Assembly (NCBI RefSeq): GCF_000794385.1
Contig: NZ_JTJB01000047.1
Span: 1-57,498 of the forward strand
Reading direction: 5' to 3'
Length of the DNA stretch: 57,498 nucleotides
DNA from: Thermus sp. 2.9
GTDB lineage: Bacteria; Deinococcota; Deinococci; Deinococcales; Thermaceae
A program made the position numbers and the translations under genes. Shown one piece after another: positions 18,138 to 26,198 of this stretch (position 1 is the stretch's first letter; each line of letters starts with the position of its first letter). The notes below the pieces were generated by a model that was not told where the DNA came from, did not search any database, and worked only from the letters and a program-made list of their open reading frames with translations.

Positions 18138-18596
18138 ATGCGCATCGGCTACGGGGAGGATAGCCACCTTCTTGCCGAGGGAAGGCCCCTCTACCTCTGC
18201 GGCTTAGAGATCCCAAGCCCCGTGGGGGCGGTGGCCCACTCCGACGGGGACGCCGCCCTCCACGCCCTCACCGACGCCCTCTTGGCCGCCTACGGCCTCG
18301 GGGACATCGGCCTCCTCTTTCCCGACGATGACCCCCGCTGGCGCGGGGTGAGGAGCGAGGTCTTCCTGCACCAGGCCTTGTCCCGGGTGGAGGCCTTGGG
18401 GGGGCGGCTTTTTCAGGTGAGCCTCGTCCTCACCCTGGACCGGCCCAAGCTTTCCCCCCACCGCCAGGCCCTCGTGGAAAACCTAGCCCGCCTCCTGGGG
18501 CTTCCCCAAGACCGCGTGGGCTTAAGCTTCAAGACCTCGGAGGGCCTCTTCCCTTCCCACGTCCAGGCCCGGGCCCTGGTGCTTTTGGATGGTTGA
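18138..18596 (+). CDS. ispF: 2-C-methyl-D-erythritol 2,4-cyclodiphosphate synthase
   Basis: 152 residues. Forms MEcPP, releasing CMP, in the non-mevalonate isoprenoid pathway; the window also encodes the first enzyme, Dxs, at 30541. Metal ligands Asp8 and His10 (GYGEDSH) and the third His in AVAHSDGDAALHALTDA are present, and the C-terminal SFKTSEGLFPS region is typical. The stop codon overlaps the next gene (ATGGTTGA), indicating coupling to the TRIC-like gene. Confidence 0.96.
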   Translation: MRIGYGEDSHLLAEGRPLYLCGLEIPSPVGAVAHSDGDAALHALTDALLAAYGLGDIGLLFPDDDPRWRGVRSEVFLHQALSRVEALGGRLFQVSLVLTLDRPKLSPHRQALVENLARLLGLPQDRVGLSFKTSEGLFPSHVQARALVLLDG

Positions 18597-19185
18597 GGCG
18601 CTGGTCTGGATCGGTACCCTGGTCTTCGCCGCCACCGGGGCCCTGAAGGGGGTGGAGAAGGGGTTTGACCTCCTTGGCGTTTTGGTCCTGGCCACGGTGA
18701 CGGCGGTGGGTGGCGGCTCCATCCGCGACGTCCTGGTGGGCACCCTTCCCCCGAGCGCCCTCCAAAACGAGCCTCTCCTGTGGAGCGTGGTGGGGGTGGG
18801 GGTTTTGGTCTTCCGCTTCCACCCCCGGGTGCAGGCCCTGGAAAAGCCCATCTACTACCTGGACACCCTGGGCCTAGGCCTCTTCGCCGCCTTGGGGGCG
18901 GAAAGGGGGCTGGCGGCGGGCCTGGGGCCCTTTGGGGTGGCCTTGGCGGGGACCCTTTCCGGGGTGGGGGGTGGGGTCTTGCGGCACGTGCTCTCCGGCG
19001 AGGTGCCCGGGATCCTCTACCGGGCCGGGGACCTCTACGCCTCCGCCGCCTTGGTGGGGGCCTTGCTGGTCTACGCCCTTCACGGAAGCCACCCCGAGCT
19101 CTCCCTCTTCGCCGGGGCCTTGGCCACGGTGTTCCTCCGGGTCTTCGGCCGGCGGCTTGGGCTTAGGCTCCCCACCCCCCGCTAG
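18589..19185 (+). CDS. TRIC-type (UPF0126) cation channel family protein
   Basis: 198 residues with about seven membrane segments arranged as two repeats. Each repeat carries the family glycine motif: ATVTAVGGGSIRDVLVG (about 35-51) and GTLSGVGGGVLRHVLSG (about 121-137). FAATGALKGVEKGFDLLGV is the typical N-terminal helix. Prokaryotic members of this family form trimeric monovalent-cation channels, but the physiological role here is unknown. It overlaps ispF by 8 bp and is convergent, 4 bp away, with the TPR gene downstream. Confidence 0.85.
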   Translation: MVEALVWIGTLVFAATGALKGVEKGFDLLGVLVLATVTAVGGGSIRDVLVGTLPPSALQNEPLLWSVVGVGVLVFRFHPRVQALEKPIYYLDTLGLGLFAALGAERGLAAGLGPFGVALAGTLSGVGGGVLRHVLSGEVPGILYRAGDLYASAALVGALLVYALHGSHPELSLFAGALATVFLRVFGRRLGLRLPTPR

Positions 19186-19189
19186 GGCC

Positions 19190-19891
19190 CTACTTCAGCT
19201 TGGCCAGCTCCTGGCGGGCCCTTTCCTGGTCGTAGCGGTCAGCGGCGGTCTTGGCGGGAAGGGAAAGGGCGGTTTCCAGCTGCTTTTTCGCCTCCTCCTT
19301 CTTGTTCCAGGCGGCGAGCACCTTGGCGTACTCCACCCGGTGAATGATGACATTGGGCTCCAGTTCTATGGCCTTTTTCATCAGGGGCTCCACTTTTCCC
19401 CCGTCCGCCCCCTGGGTGGCGGCCACCAGCCAGCCCTTTTGCACCAGTTCAAAGTGCCAAAGGGCCAGGGCCACCATGGCCCCGGCATGGTCGGGCTTGA
19501 GCTTCAGGGTCCTTTCCAAATCGCTACGGATGCGGGGGGCGAGCCCCTCGGAAAGGGCCTCGAGGATCCCCTTGAACTGGGAAAGCCGCCCCAAGGCGCG
19601 GGCCCGCTCAAAGTAGCCCTCCGGGTAGCCCGGATCCTTGGCGATGGCCTGGGAGGCGGCCTTTTCCGCCTTCTCAAACCAGGCCCGCTTCTCTTCAGGC
19701 TTGGCCTCGTAAAGGGCGTAGAAGCTCGCCCCCTTGGCCGCCAAGGCCAAGGCCTCCGCGGTGCCCAGCTTGAGGCCCGCTTCATAGGCCTCCTGGAAGC
19801 GCCCCGCATCCACCAAGGCCGCCACCTGGGAAGCCTGGGCCAGGGCCAAGGACAAGAGCGCCGATATAAGGATCGCCGTCCATCGCTTCAT
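19190..19891 (-). CDS. exported TPR-repeat protein
   Basis: About 233 residues. MKRWTAILISALLSLALAQA is a clear signal peptide. The rest is helical with tetratricopeptide-like units, for example SQAIAKDPGYPEGYFERARALGRL and KKAIELEPNVIIHRVEYAKVLAAW. It is probably a periplasmic scaffold, but no specific function can be given. A TATAAT box on the minus strand (19909-19914) gives a predicted start near 19902, so translation could begin leaderless at the in-frame GTG at 19900 or at ATG 19891 after GGTGA. I chose the ATG because it gives a standard signal peptide. Confidence 0.75.
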   Translation of the reverse strand: MKRWTAILISALLSLALAQASQVAALVDAGRFQEAYEAGLKLGTAEALALAAKGASFYALYEAKPEEKRAWFEKAEKAASQAIAKDPGYPEGYFERARALGRLSQFKGILEALSEGLAPRIRSDLERTLKLKPDHAGAMVALALWHFELVQKGWLVAATQGADGGKVEPLMKKAIELEPNVIIHRVEYAKVLAAWNKKEEAKKQLETALSLPAKTAADRYDQERARQELAKLK

Positions 19892-19948
19892 GGGTTTCAC
19901 CCGATGGGATTATACCGGGTACAAGACAGGGGACGTAAACTGGAAGCC

Positions 19949-21406
19949 ATGAAGCCTATTTGGGGATGGATGGTTATCCTTTTCCTTCTCGCTCCCCTGG
20001 TTCGGGCCCAAGGGGCCGAGGAGTATTTCGCCCGCTGCCAGAGGCTATACGACCAAGGGGCCCTGGAAAGCGCCAAACTCACCTGCGAGCTCGCCTTGGT
20101 GAGCGACCCCAACCACGCCCCAAGCCTCCGCCTCCTTGCCCGCATCGCCTTGGAAAAGGGCGACCTAGCGCAGGCGGAGGCTTACCTGGAGCGCTTGGGG
20201 GACGACCCCGAGGGCCAGGTCCTGAAGGCGCGGCTCCTTTTGGCCCAGAGGAAGCCGGGGGAGGTCCTGCGCCTCCCCTTGGGGCAGGAGCCCGAGGCGA
20301 GGCTGGTGCGGGCCTTGGCCCTCGAGGCCCTAAAGCGGCCGGAGGAGGCCCTGGCCGAGGCCCAAGCCCTCCCCCCCACCCCGGAGGTGCGCCTCCTTTT
20401 GGCCCGGCTCCACCTGAGCCTGGGCAACCCCGAGGCGGCCCTATTGGTCTTGGGCTCCACCCGGGAGGAAAGGCTGGAGCGGGGGCGCCTTCTCTTCCTC
20501 ACGGGGCGGCCCGGGGAAGCCGCTTCGCTTTTGGAAAACCTCCTCCCGGAGCTCTTGGGAAGGCCCGACCTAAAGGCCCAGGCCCTTTCCACCCTGACCC
20601 TGGCCTACCTCGGCCAAGGGGACTTGGGCCGGGGGCTTGCCGCCTTGGGGCAACTGGCCCAGGTGGAAAACCTCCCCGGGCGCTTCCTGGCCAAGGCCTG
20701 GCCCTGGCTCCTCGCCCTCCTCGCCTTCTTGGTCCTGGTCCTTTTAGGGGAAAGCCGCATTGAGCCCCTGCGCACCGTGGAGGTGGTGGAAGACCCCCTG
20801 CCGGGGCCGGGAAGCCTCTACCTCCTGGCCCTCCTCGCCCTCCTTTTGGCCCTGGGCTTCGCCGCTTTTGTGGGCAAGCTCCTTTTCGCCAACCTCCTCG
20901 CCTTCCTCACCCCCTACCAGGGGGCGGAGGTGCTCCCGAGCCTCTACCTGGCCTACGGGGCCTTCCTCCTCCTGGGCCTTCTCCTTTGGCAAAGGAAAAG
21001 GCTTCCCGCCCTTTTGGGCCCTTGGGGAAGCTGGGTGGAGGGGTTTTGGGTGGGGCCGGCCTTGGTCCTTCTCCTTTTCCTCTATGGCCTCCTCCGCCCG
21101 TTTTTAGGCCTATCCACCCTCCCCCTAAACCTCCTCGCCTTCCTGGGCCTGGCCCTCATGGAGCCCTTCTTCCGCGGCCTCGTCCCCCTGGTCTTCAAGG
21201 AGCGGTACAAGGACCTTGCCCCCGCCCTTTCCGCCCTCTTTTTCGCCTTGGTGGTGCCGGGGCCCACCCTCCTCCTCCTCCTCCTGGGGGCCGGGCTTCT
21301 TTGGGCCAAGGAGCGGGCGGGAAGCGTGGTGGGGCTTAGCCTGGGCTGGGTGGTGGCGGGGGTGGTCCTTTCCCTCTTCCCCGCCCGTTGGCTAAGGCGC
21401 TTCTAG
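19949..21406 (+). CDS. TPR protein fused to a CPBP-like intramembrane domain
   Basis: 485 residues. A signal peptide or anchor (WMVILFLLAPLVRAQ) is followed by a TPR-rich soluble part (about 20-240) and then about eight membrane helices. The segment GLALMEPFFRGLVPLVFKERYKDLAPALSALFFALV resembles the core of the CPBP/Abi (CAAX-protease-like) family, where EE...R and later His residues are catalytic; here the first motif reads EPFFR and the later His residues are missing, so proteolytic activity is doubtful. TAAACT (19936-19941) precedes the ATG by 7 bases, suggesting a leaderless mRNA divergent from the exported TPR gene. Confidence 0.68.
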   Translation: MKPIWGWMVILFLLAPLVRAQGAEEYFARCQRLYDQGALESAKLTCELALVSDPNHAPSLRLLARIALEKGDLAQAEAYLERLGDDPEGQVLKARLLLAQRKPGEVLRLPLGQEPEARLVRALALEALKRPEEALAEAQALPPTPEVRLLLARLHLSLGNPEAALLVLGSTREERLERGRLLFLTGRPGEAASLLENLLPELLGRPDLKAQALSTLTLAYLGQGDLGRGLAALGQLAQVENLPGRFLAKAWPWLLALLAFLVLVLLGESRIEPLRTVEVVEDPLPGPGSLYLLALLALLLALGFAAFVGKLLFANLLAFLTPYQGAEVLPSLYLAYGAFLLLGLLLWQRKRLPALLGPWGSWVEGFWVGPALVLLLFLYGLLRPFLGLSTLPLNLLAFLGLALMEPFFRGLVPLVFKERYKDLAPALSALFFALVVPGPTLLLLLLGAGLLWAKERAGSVVGLSLGWVVAGVVLSLFPARWLRRF

Positions 21407-21407
21407 C

Positions 21408-22190
21408 ATGCGCCCCGTGTTTTTCCTCTCCGACTTCGGCCTTCAGGACCCCTACGTGGGGGTGGTGAAGGCGGTCTTGGCCCAGAGGGCCCCCGGGGTG
21501 CAGGTGGTGGACCTGGCCCACGACCTCCCGCCCCAGGACCTGCGGCGGGCGGCCTACGCCCTCTTTGAGGCGGTGCCCTACCTGCCCGAGGGGAGCGTGG
21601 TCCTGGCGGTGGTGGACCCGGGGGTGGGGACGAAGAGGCGGGCCACGGCCGCCCTGGGCCGCCGGGCCTACGTGGGGCCGGACAACGGGCTTTTCACCCT
21701 GGCCTGGCTCCTGGACCCGCCCCGGCGGGCCTACGCCTTAGAAGAGCCCGCCCCCCCTCTCCCCCAAGGGGTGGAGCCCTTACCCGGCTGGCGCCCGGGG
21801 GGGTTCACCTTCCACGGCCGCGACCGCTTCGCCCCCGCCGCCGCCCACCTGGCCTTAGGGCTTCCCCCGGAAGCTTTGGGTGAGGAGGTGCCGGTGGAAA
21901 GCCTTCTCCGCCTCCCCCTAAGCCTCACCCCGGGGCCGGAAGGGGAGGTCCTCACCTTTGACCGCTTCGGCAACGCCATCACCACGCTCCTCCAGGCCCC
22001 CTTGGGGGGGTGGGTGGCGGTGGCGGGCAGGAGGGTCCCCATCCGCCGCACCTTCGGCGAGGTAGGGGAGGGGGAGGCGGTGGCCTACCTGGGGAGCGCC
22101 GGGCTTTTGGAGATCGGCGTGAACCGGGGAAGCGCCCGGGAGGCCTTGGGCCTAACGGAGGGCCTGGCGGTGCGCCTCATAGGTCCTTGA
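21408..22190 (+). CDS. SAM hydroxide adenosyltransferase (SAM hydrolase, DUF62)
   Basis: 260 residues. Splits S-adenosylmethionine into adenosine and methionine. The N-terminal FLSDFGLQDPYVGVVKAVL, with its conserved Asp, the VVDPGVGTKRR loop and YVGPDNGLF are diagnostic of the family, whose relatives are the fluorinase and chlorinase. The halogenase-specific loop is absent. The ATG begins one base after the upstream stop, so it is coupled to the TPR/CPBP gene. The 3' end overlaps convergent surE by 14 bp. Confidence 0.9.
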   Translation: MRPVFFLSDFGLQDPYVGVVKAVLAQRAPGVQVVDLAHDLPPQDLRRAAYALFEAVPYLPEGSVVLAVVDPGVGTKRRATAALGRRAYVGPDNGLFTLAWLLDPPRRAYALEEPAPPLPQGVEPLPGWRPGGFTFHGRDRFAPAAAHLALGLPPEALGEEVPVESLLRLPLSLTPGPEGEVLTFDRFGNAITTLLQAPLGGWVAVAGRRVPIRRTFGEVGEGEAVAYLGSAGLLEIGVNRGSAREALGLTEGLAVRLIGP

Positions 22191-22926
22191 CCCAGGCCGC
22201 CACCTCGTCCAGGTATTCCCGGGCGGTGAAGTCCAGGCTCACCGGGGTGATGGAGATGTAGCCCCGCCGCACCGCCCAGAGGTCCGTCCCCTCCTCCTCC
22301 TCCCCCACGGGGGTGCCAGCGATCCAGTAGTAGGGCCGGCCCTCGGGGTCTAGCCGCTCCACCACGGTGTCCTCAAAGTGGTGGGTGGAAAGCCGGGTGA
22401 CCTTCACCCCCTTGGGGGTGCCAGCGGGGAAGTTCACGTTGAGGAGCACCCCTTTGGGCAAGCCCCTTTCCGCCACCAGGCGGGCGATCCTCACCGCGTG
22501 GCGGGCCGCCTCGCTGAAGTCCAACTCCTCGCCGGAGGTGTCCAGGCTGAAGGCGATGGCGGGGATGCCCAAGGAGGTGGCCTCGAGGGCCGCGGCCACC
22601 GTGCCCGAGTGGGTGAGGTCTAGCCCCAGGTTCACCCCGATGTTGATGCCCGAAACCACCAGGTCGGGCCGCCCCAGGAGGTGCACCCCCAGGACCACGC
22701 AGTCCGCCGGGGTGCCGTCCACCCGGTAGGCGGGGATCTCCCCGAAGCCTGCGCTAGCCGTGTGCTTGAAGCGCAAGGGGCGGCGCACGGTGATGCCGTG
22801 GCCCACCGCCGACTGCTCCACGTCGGGGGCCACCACAAAAACCTCCCCCAAGGCCCGCATGGCCAGGCCCAAGGCCTTGATCCCCGGGGAAAAGATGCCG
22901 TCGTCGTTGGAAACCAGGACGCGCAT
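22177..22926 (-). CDS. surE: 5'/3'-nucleotidase SurE
   Basis: 249 residues. A metal-dependent survival phosphatase acting on nucleoside monophosphates. The Asp-Asp metal site is at the N terminus (MRVLVSNDDGIFSPGI), and the conserved VVSGINIGVNLGLDLTHSGTVAAALEAT segment holds the other ligands. The sequence closely follows the T. thermophilus protein. TAGGCT (22933-22938) lies 6 bases before the ATG, a likely leaderless start. The cold-shock gene terminator lies just upstream. Confidence 0.95.
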   Translation of the reverse strand: MRVLVSNDDGIFSPGIKALGLAMRALGEVFVVAPDVEQSAVGHGITVRRPLRFKHTASAGFGEIPAYRVDGTPADCVVLGVHLLGRPDLVVSGINIGVNLGLDLTHSGTVAAALEATSLGIPAIAFSLDTSGEELDFSEAARHAVRIARLVAERGLPKGVLLNVNFPAGTPKGVKVTRLSTHHFEDTVVERLDPEGRPYYWIAGTPVGEEEEGTDLWAVRRGYISITPVSLDFTAREYLDEVAAWVKDL

Positions 22927-22945
22927 GCCCTAAGCCTAAAGCAAA

Positions 22946-22967
22946 GGAAGCCCCAAGAGGGGCTTCC
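22946..22967 (-). terminator. rho-independent terminator of the cold-shock gene
   Basis: A perfect 9-bp stem, GGAAGCCCC (22946-22954) and GGGGCTTCC (22959-22967), has a 4-base loop. On the minus strand it is followed by TTTGCTTT. It separates the cold-shock gene from the surE promoter. Confidence 0.75.
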
Positions 22968-22984
22968 CCGAGGGCTTTTGCCCG

Positions 22985-23191
22985 TTAGATGCGGCGGACC
23001 TTCTTGGCCTGGGGACCCTTGCCGCCCCGGCCGGGCTCCACCTCAAACTCCACCCGCTCCCCCTCGTTCAGGGTACGAAACCCTTCGGCCTCAATGGCCG
23101 AGAAGTGCACGAACACGTCCGGACCCTCTTCCTGCTGGATGAACCCGTAGCCTTTTTCCGCGTTGAACCACTTAACGGTACCCTTCTTCAT
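22985..23191 (-). CDS. csp: cold-shock domain protein
   Basis: 68 residues, a single OB-fold nucleic-acid chaperone. RNP1 (KGYGFIQ) and RNP2 (VFVHFSAI) are both present, and the protein starts with the standard [18 protein letters not shown]. Expression should be high: a strong promoter lies upstream with an untranslated leader of about 40 bases, and an efficient terminator follows. The ATG at 23191 has GGAGAA as ribosome-binding site. The C-terminal PQAKKVRRI is slightly more basic than in mesophile homologues. Confidence 0.97.
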   Translation of the reverse strand: MKKGTVKWFNAEKGYGFIQQEEGPDVFVHFSAIEAEGFRTLNEGERVEFEVEPGRGGKGPQAKKVRRI

Positions 23192-23238
23192 GCTTCTCCT
23201 TCATCCCGAAAACCCACTTGGCTTTCCAGGGACTCCCC

Positions 23239-23267
23239 ACTATCCCACGGGGGGAGGGAAAAGTCAA
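23239..23267 (-). promoter_or_regulatory. csp: promoter of the cold-shock gene
   Basis: On the minus strand the -35 is TTGACT (23262-23267) and the -10 is GATAGT (23239-23244), with exactly 17 bp between them. The predicted start near 23232 leaves an untranslated leader of about 40 bases, which is usual for cold-shock genes, whose leaders often control translation. The -35 abuts the hairpin at 23271-23290. Confidence 0.65.
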
Positions 23268-23270
23268 GCC

Positions 23271-23290
23271 CCCCCGGGAAACCCCGGGGG
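23271..23290 (-). terminator. candidate terminator of slyD
   Basis: CCCCCGGG (23271-23278) and CCCGGGGG (23283-23290) form an 8-bp GC stem. On the minus strand it is followed by a moderately T-rich GGCTTGACTTTTCC. The same bases provide the -35 of the cold-shock promoter, so the two signals are nested. The weak T-tract lowers confidence. Confidence 0.45.
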
Positions 23291-23305
23291 AGGCTCGGCC
23301 TGCGC

Positions 23306-23773
23306 CTAATGGGAATGCCCGCCCTCGTGCACGTGGCCGTGCAGGAGCTCCTCGGGGGTGGCATCCCGCACCTTCACCACCTCCACGTCAAAGTCCAGGT
23401 CCTTGCCCGCCAAGGGGTGGTTGAAGTCAATGGTGACCTCCTCCCCCTGGACCTCCACCACGGTGAGGGGCATGGGGTTCCCCTCCATGTCCTGGGCGTA
23501 GAACTGGGCCCCGGGGGCCACCTCGGCGTCCTCGGGGAAGGCGGAGAGGGGCACCACCTGCACCCCTTCCGGGTCGTGGGGGCCGTAGGCCTTCTCCGCC
23601 GGCACGTGGGCCTGGAAGACCTCGCCCTCCTCGCGGCCCTCCAGGGCCTCCTCGAGGCCCCGGATGAGGTTGCCGTGCCCGTGCAGGTAGGAAAGCTCCC
23701 CCTGGTCCAAGACCTCCCCCTCCACCTGGAGGGTGTAGCGAATGGTGACCACCTTGTCCTGTGCTACCTTCAT
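23306..23773 (-). CDS. slyD: FKBP-type peptidyl-prolyl isomerase and chaperone SlyD
   Basis: 155 residues. Residues 1-64 and about 120-145 form the FKBP domain (VVTIRYTLQVEGEVLD, with YLHGHGNLIRGLEEALEG), and the inserted IF chaperone domain lies between (EKAYGPHDPEGVQVVPLSAFPEDAEVAPGAQFYAQDMEGNPMPLTVV). The C terminus is His-rich (HGHVHEGGHSH) and should bind Ni2+, as in the SlyD family. I chose ATG at 23773 (MKVAQDKVV), preceded by AAGGGTGA, over the in-frame GTG at 23779. Confidence 0.95.
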   Translation of the reverse strand: MKVAQDKVVTIRYTLQVEGEVLDQGELSYLHGHGNLIRGLEEALEGREEGEVFQAHVPAEKAYGPHDPEGVQVVPLSAFPEDAEVAPGAQFYAQDMEGNPMPLTVVEVQGEEVTIDFNHPLAGKDLDFDVEVVKVRDATPEELLHGHVHEGGHSH

Positions 23774-23854
23774 GTTCACCCTTCCGCAAGCTTAGGGCTT
23801 GCTTTCCCTAGGTTAGCAGATGCCCCCCGCCAAGGAAACCCCTATAGTGGGGGT

Positions 23855-24769
23855 ATGCGGGTGGAAGGAGCCATCGGCAAAACCCCCGTGGTGCGCCTCG
23901 CCAAGGTGGTGGAGCCGGGCATGGCCGAGGTCTTCGTGAAGCTAGAAGGCCTAAACCCCGGGGGCTCCATCAAGGACCGCCCCGCCTGGTACATGATCCA
24001 GGACGCCGAGGAAAAGGGCCTCCTAAAGCCGGGCTCGGGCCAGGTGATCGTGGAGCCCACGAGCGGCAACACGGGGATCGGCCTCGCCATGATCGCCGCC
24101 AGCCGGGGCTACCGCCTCATCCTCACCATGCCCGCCCAGATGTCGGAGGAAAGGAAACGGGTCCTGCGGGCCTTCGGGGCCGAGCTCGTCCTCACCGACC
24201 CGGAAAGGCGGATGCTGGCGGCACGGGAGGAGGCCTTAAGGCTCAAGGAGGAGCTTGGCGCCTACATGCCTGACCAGTTCAAAAACCCCGCCAACGTGCG
24301 GGCCCACTACGAGACCACGGGCCCCGAGCTTTACCAGGCCCTGGAGGGGCGCATTGACGCCTTCGTCTACGGCTCGGGCACGGGGGGAACCATCACCGGG
24401 GTGGGGCGCTACCTCAAGGAAAGGATCCCCCACGTGAAGGTGATCGCCGTGGAGCCCGCCCGCTCCAACGTCCTCTCCGGGGGGAAGATGGGGCAGCACC
24501 AGTTCCAGGGCATGGGCCCGGGCTTCATCCCGGAAAACCTGGACCTAAGCCTCCTGGACGGGGTCATCCAGGTATGGGAGGAGGACGCCTTCCCCCTGGC
24601 CCGCAGGCTCGCCCGGGAGGAGGGGCTTTTTTTGGGCATGAGCTCGGGGGGCATCATCTGGGCCGCCCTCCAGGTGGCCAAGGAGCTCGGCCCCGGCAAG
24701 CGGGTGGCCTGCATCAGCCCCGATGGGGGGTGGAAGTACCTCACCACCCCCCTCTACGCCGAGGGCTAG
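23855..24769 (+). CDS. cysM: cysteine synthase (CysM/CysK family, PLP-dependent)
   Basis: 304 residues. Makes cysteine from O-acetylserine (or a related activated serine) and sulfide. The PLP Lys lies in GGSIKDRPAWYMI, the substrate loop is PTSGNTGIGLAM and the phosphate cup is YGSGTGGTITGVGRYL. The C-terminal SPDGGWKYLTTPLY is typical of CysM-like members. Choice between CysM and CysK is tentative. TATAGT (23843-23848) lies 6 bases before the ATG, so a leaderless mRNA is likely. Its stop overlaps the convergent LolA-like gene by 4 bp. Confidence 0.92.
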   Translation: MRVEGAIGKTPVVRLAKVVEPGMAEVFVKLEGLNPGGSIKDRPAWYMIQDAEEKGLLKPGSGQVIVEPTSGNTGIGLAMIAASRGYRLILTMPAQMSEERKRVLRAFGAELVLTDPERRMLAAREEALRLKEELGAYMPDQFKNPANVRAHYETTGPELYQALEGRIDAFVYGSGTGGTITGVGRYLKERIPHVKVIAVEPARSNVLSGGKMGQHQFQGMGPGFIPENLDLSLLDGVIQVWEEDAFPLARRLAREEGLFLGMSSGGIIWAALQVAKELGPGKRVACISPDGGWKYLTTPLYAEG

Positions 24770-25410
24770 CGGCGCACCACCTGGGCGTCCTTGGGGTAGC
24801 GCTTGAGCTGGGCGGGGCTCAGGCTCGCCCGCTTGAACTCCACCACCCTAAGGTCGGCCAAGACCTTCCCCCCCTCGTCCAGGAAGAGGAAGCGCACGGG
24901 CCTCGGGTCCGCCTTTAGGACGTAGAGCTCTAGCCGGGCGAAGCCCTGCCCCTCCTTGGCCTCCCCCACCAGCTTCCAGGCCACGCCTTCCGGCAGGCGC
25001 TCCTCCCCCGCCAGGTGGAGGCTCACCCGCTCGGAAAGGGCCTTCGGGTCGCCCAGGCCCTGGGGGCTGAAGCCCAGGCCCTGCACCTGGGCTTTCTCCT
25101 TGGGGCTGATGACGAGCTGGTTGGTGAGGTAGAGGTAGTTCCACACCTCCTTCTCCGTGACCACGGTGAAGTTCCCCTCCAAGGAGCCCGGCTTCAGGAA
25201 CTCTATGCGGAAGAGCCTCTCCTTGGGCAGGGCGTAGACCCGGGCCTGGAGGGCTTCCCGGCCCCCGGGGCCTTGGATCTCCCCCTGGACCAGGGCCTGC
25301 CAGGGCTCGGAGAGGTTCTTTTCCACCAAGTCCAGGATCTGCGAAACCGACTGGGCCCAGGCGAGACCGAGGAAGAGGGCCAGCCCGAGCGCGGCAAGGA
25401 TCTTTTTCAC
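24766..25410 (-). CDS. LolA-like outer-membrane lipoprotein carrier / sorting protein
   Basis: 214 residues. KKILAALGLALFLGLAWA is a signal peptide, so the protein is periplasmic. The body has the beta-rich LolA/LolB pattern (ERLFRIEFLKPGSLEGNFTVVTEKEVWNYLYLTNQLVISPKEKAQ...GKVLADLRVVEFKRASL) that binds lipid. The start is decided by a GTGA overlap with the upstream barrel gene and the perfect GGAGGTGG site; an ATG at 25422 lacks a site. As last gene of the tetR-ABC operon it may move lipids or lipoproteins for that transporter. Confidence 0.8.
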   Translation of the reverse strand: MKKILAALGLALFLGLAWAQSVSQILDLVEKNLSEPWQALVQGEIQGPGGREALQARVYALPKERLFRIEFLKPGSLEGNFTVVTEKEVWNYLYLTNQLVISPKEKAQVQGLGFSPQGLGDPKALSERVSLHLAGEERLPEGVAWKLVGEAKEGQGFARLELYVLKADPRPVRFLFLDEGGKVLADLRVVEFKRASLSPAQLKRYPKDAQVVRR

Positions 25411-26198
25411 GGCCACCTCCATGCGTAGCGGACCCAGGCGTAAGGGGCGTGGTGGTAGCCCGCCTCGAGGCCCAGGTCCCCAAGCCACACCACGAAGCTA
25501 CCCGCCCAAGGGTAGGAAAGGGTGAGATGGAGGCTAGCCTCCCCTAAGTAAAGCCCCGCCTCCAGCCGGTTCACTCCCCCTAGGCGGAGGAGGAGGTCCA
25601 GCACCTCCCCTTCCTCCCCCACCTCGCCCTTAAAGCCCAAAAGGGCGTAGGGCCAAGGGGAAACCCCTAGCCCCAGGGTGTAGGTGGCCTCCGGGCGGAA
25701 GGCGTAGCTCCCTTCCAGGCGAAACGCCCCTTCCCACCCCGGTTGCAGGCCGAAGGAGGGGGAACGGGGAGGGGCGTTTTGGGCCACCTCCAACCCCAAA
25801 ACCTCCTTGGGGCTCGCCCGGTAGCGCAGGGCAAGCCGCCCGAAGAAGGAGGCCTCGGGGAAAAGGGGCAAGGCGGCTTGGGGCCGGAAACCGAGCCGCC
25901 CCTCCAGGGCCACGGGGCCCGCACCCCCCTCCAGGAAAAGCGCGCCCCCCACGCCCCCCTCCCCCACCTCCCCCTGCACCCCGTAGGCGAGGAACCCCAA
26001 GGGCCCCAAGGAAAGGCTCCCCAGGTAGCCCAAAGCCCCCCGCCCCACCTGCCCCTTGGCGTACACCTCCCCTTCCCCCAAGGAGAAGGCGGCCTCCAAA
26101 GCCGGGGTCAAGCCGCCCGGCGCCCCGTAAAGCCCCGCCTCCAGCCGCCCCTGGGCCAGGGCGAGGCCCAAAAGGAGGCAAAGCGCCCACGCCCTCAT
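25407..26198 (-). CDS. putative outer-membrane beta-barrel protein
   Basis: 263 residues, family not recognised. RAWALCLLLGLALAQ is a signal peptide, and the rest alternates short Gly- and aromatic-rich amphipathic strands (for example GALGYLGSLSLGPLGFLAYGVQGEV and LEAGLYLGEASLHLTLSYPW), ending in an aromatic strand (YAWVRYAWRWP) like barrel proteins exported through BAM. AGGTGG lies before the ATG. The start overlaps the permease stop (ATGA) and the stop overlaps the LolA-like start (GTGA), so it belongs to the same operon and may be the outer-membrane part of the exporter. Confidence 0.6.
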   Translation of the reverse strand: MRAWALCLLLGLALAQGRLEAGLYGAPGGLTPALEAAFSLGEGEVYAKGQVGRGALGYLGSLSLGPLGFLAYGVQGEVGEGGVGGALFLEGGAGPVALEGRLGFRPQAALPLFPEASFFGRLALRYRASPKEVLGLEVAQNAPPRSPSFGLQPGWEGAFRLEGSYAFRPEATYTLGLGVSPWPYALLGFKGEVGEEGEVLDLLLRLGGVNRLEAGLYLGEASLHLTLSYPWAGSFVVWLGDLGLEAGYHHAPYAWVRYAWRWP

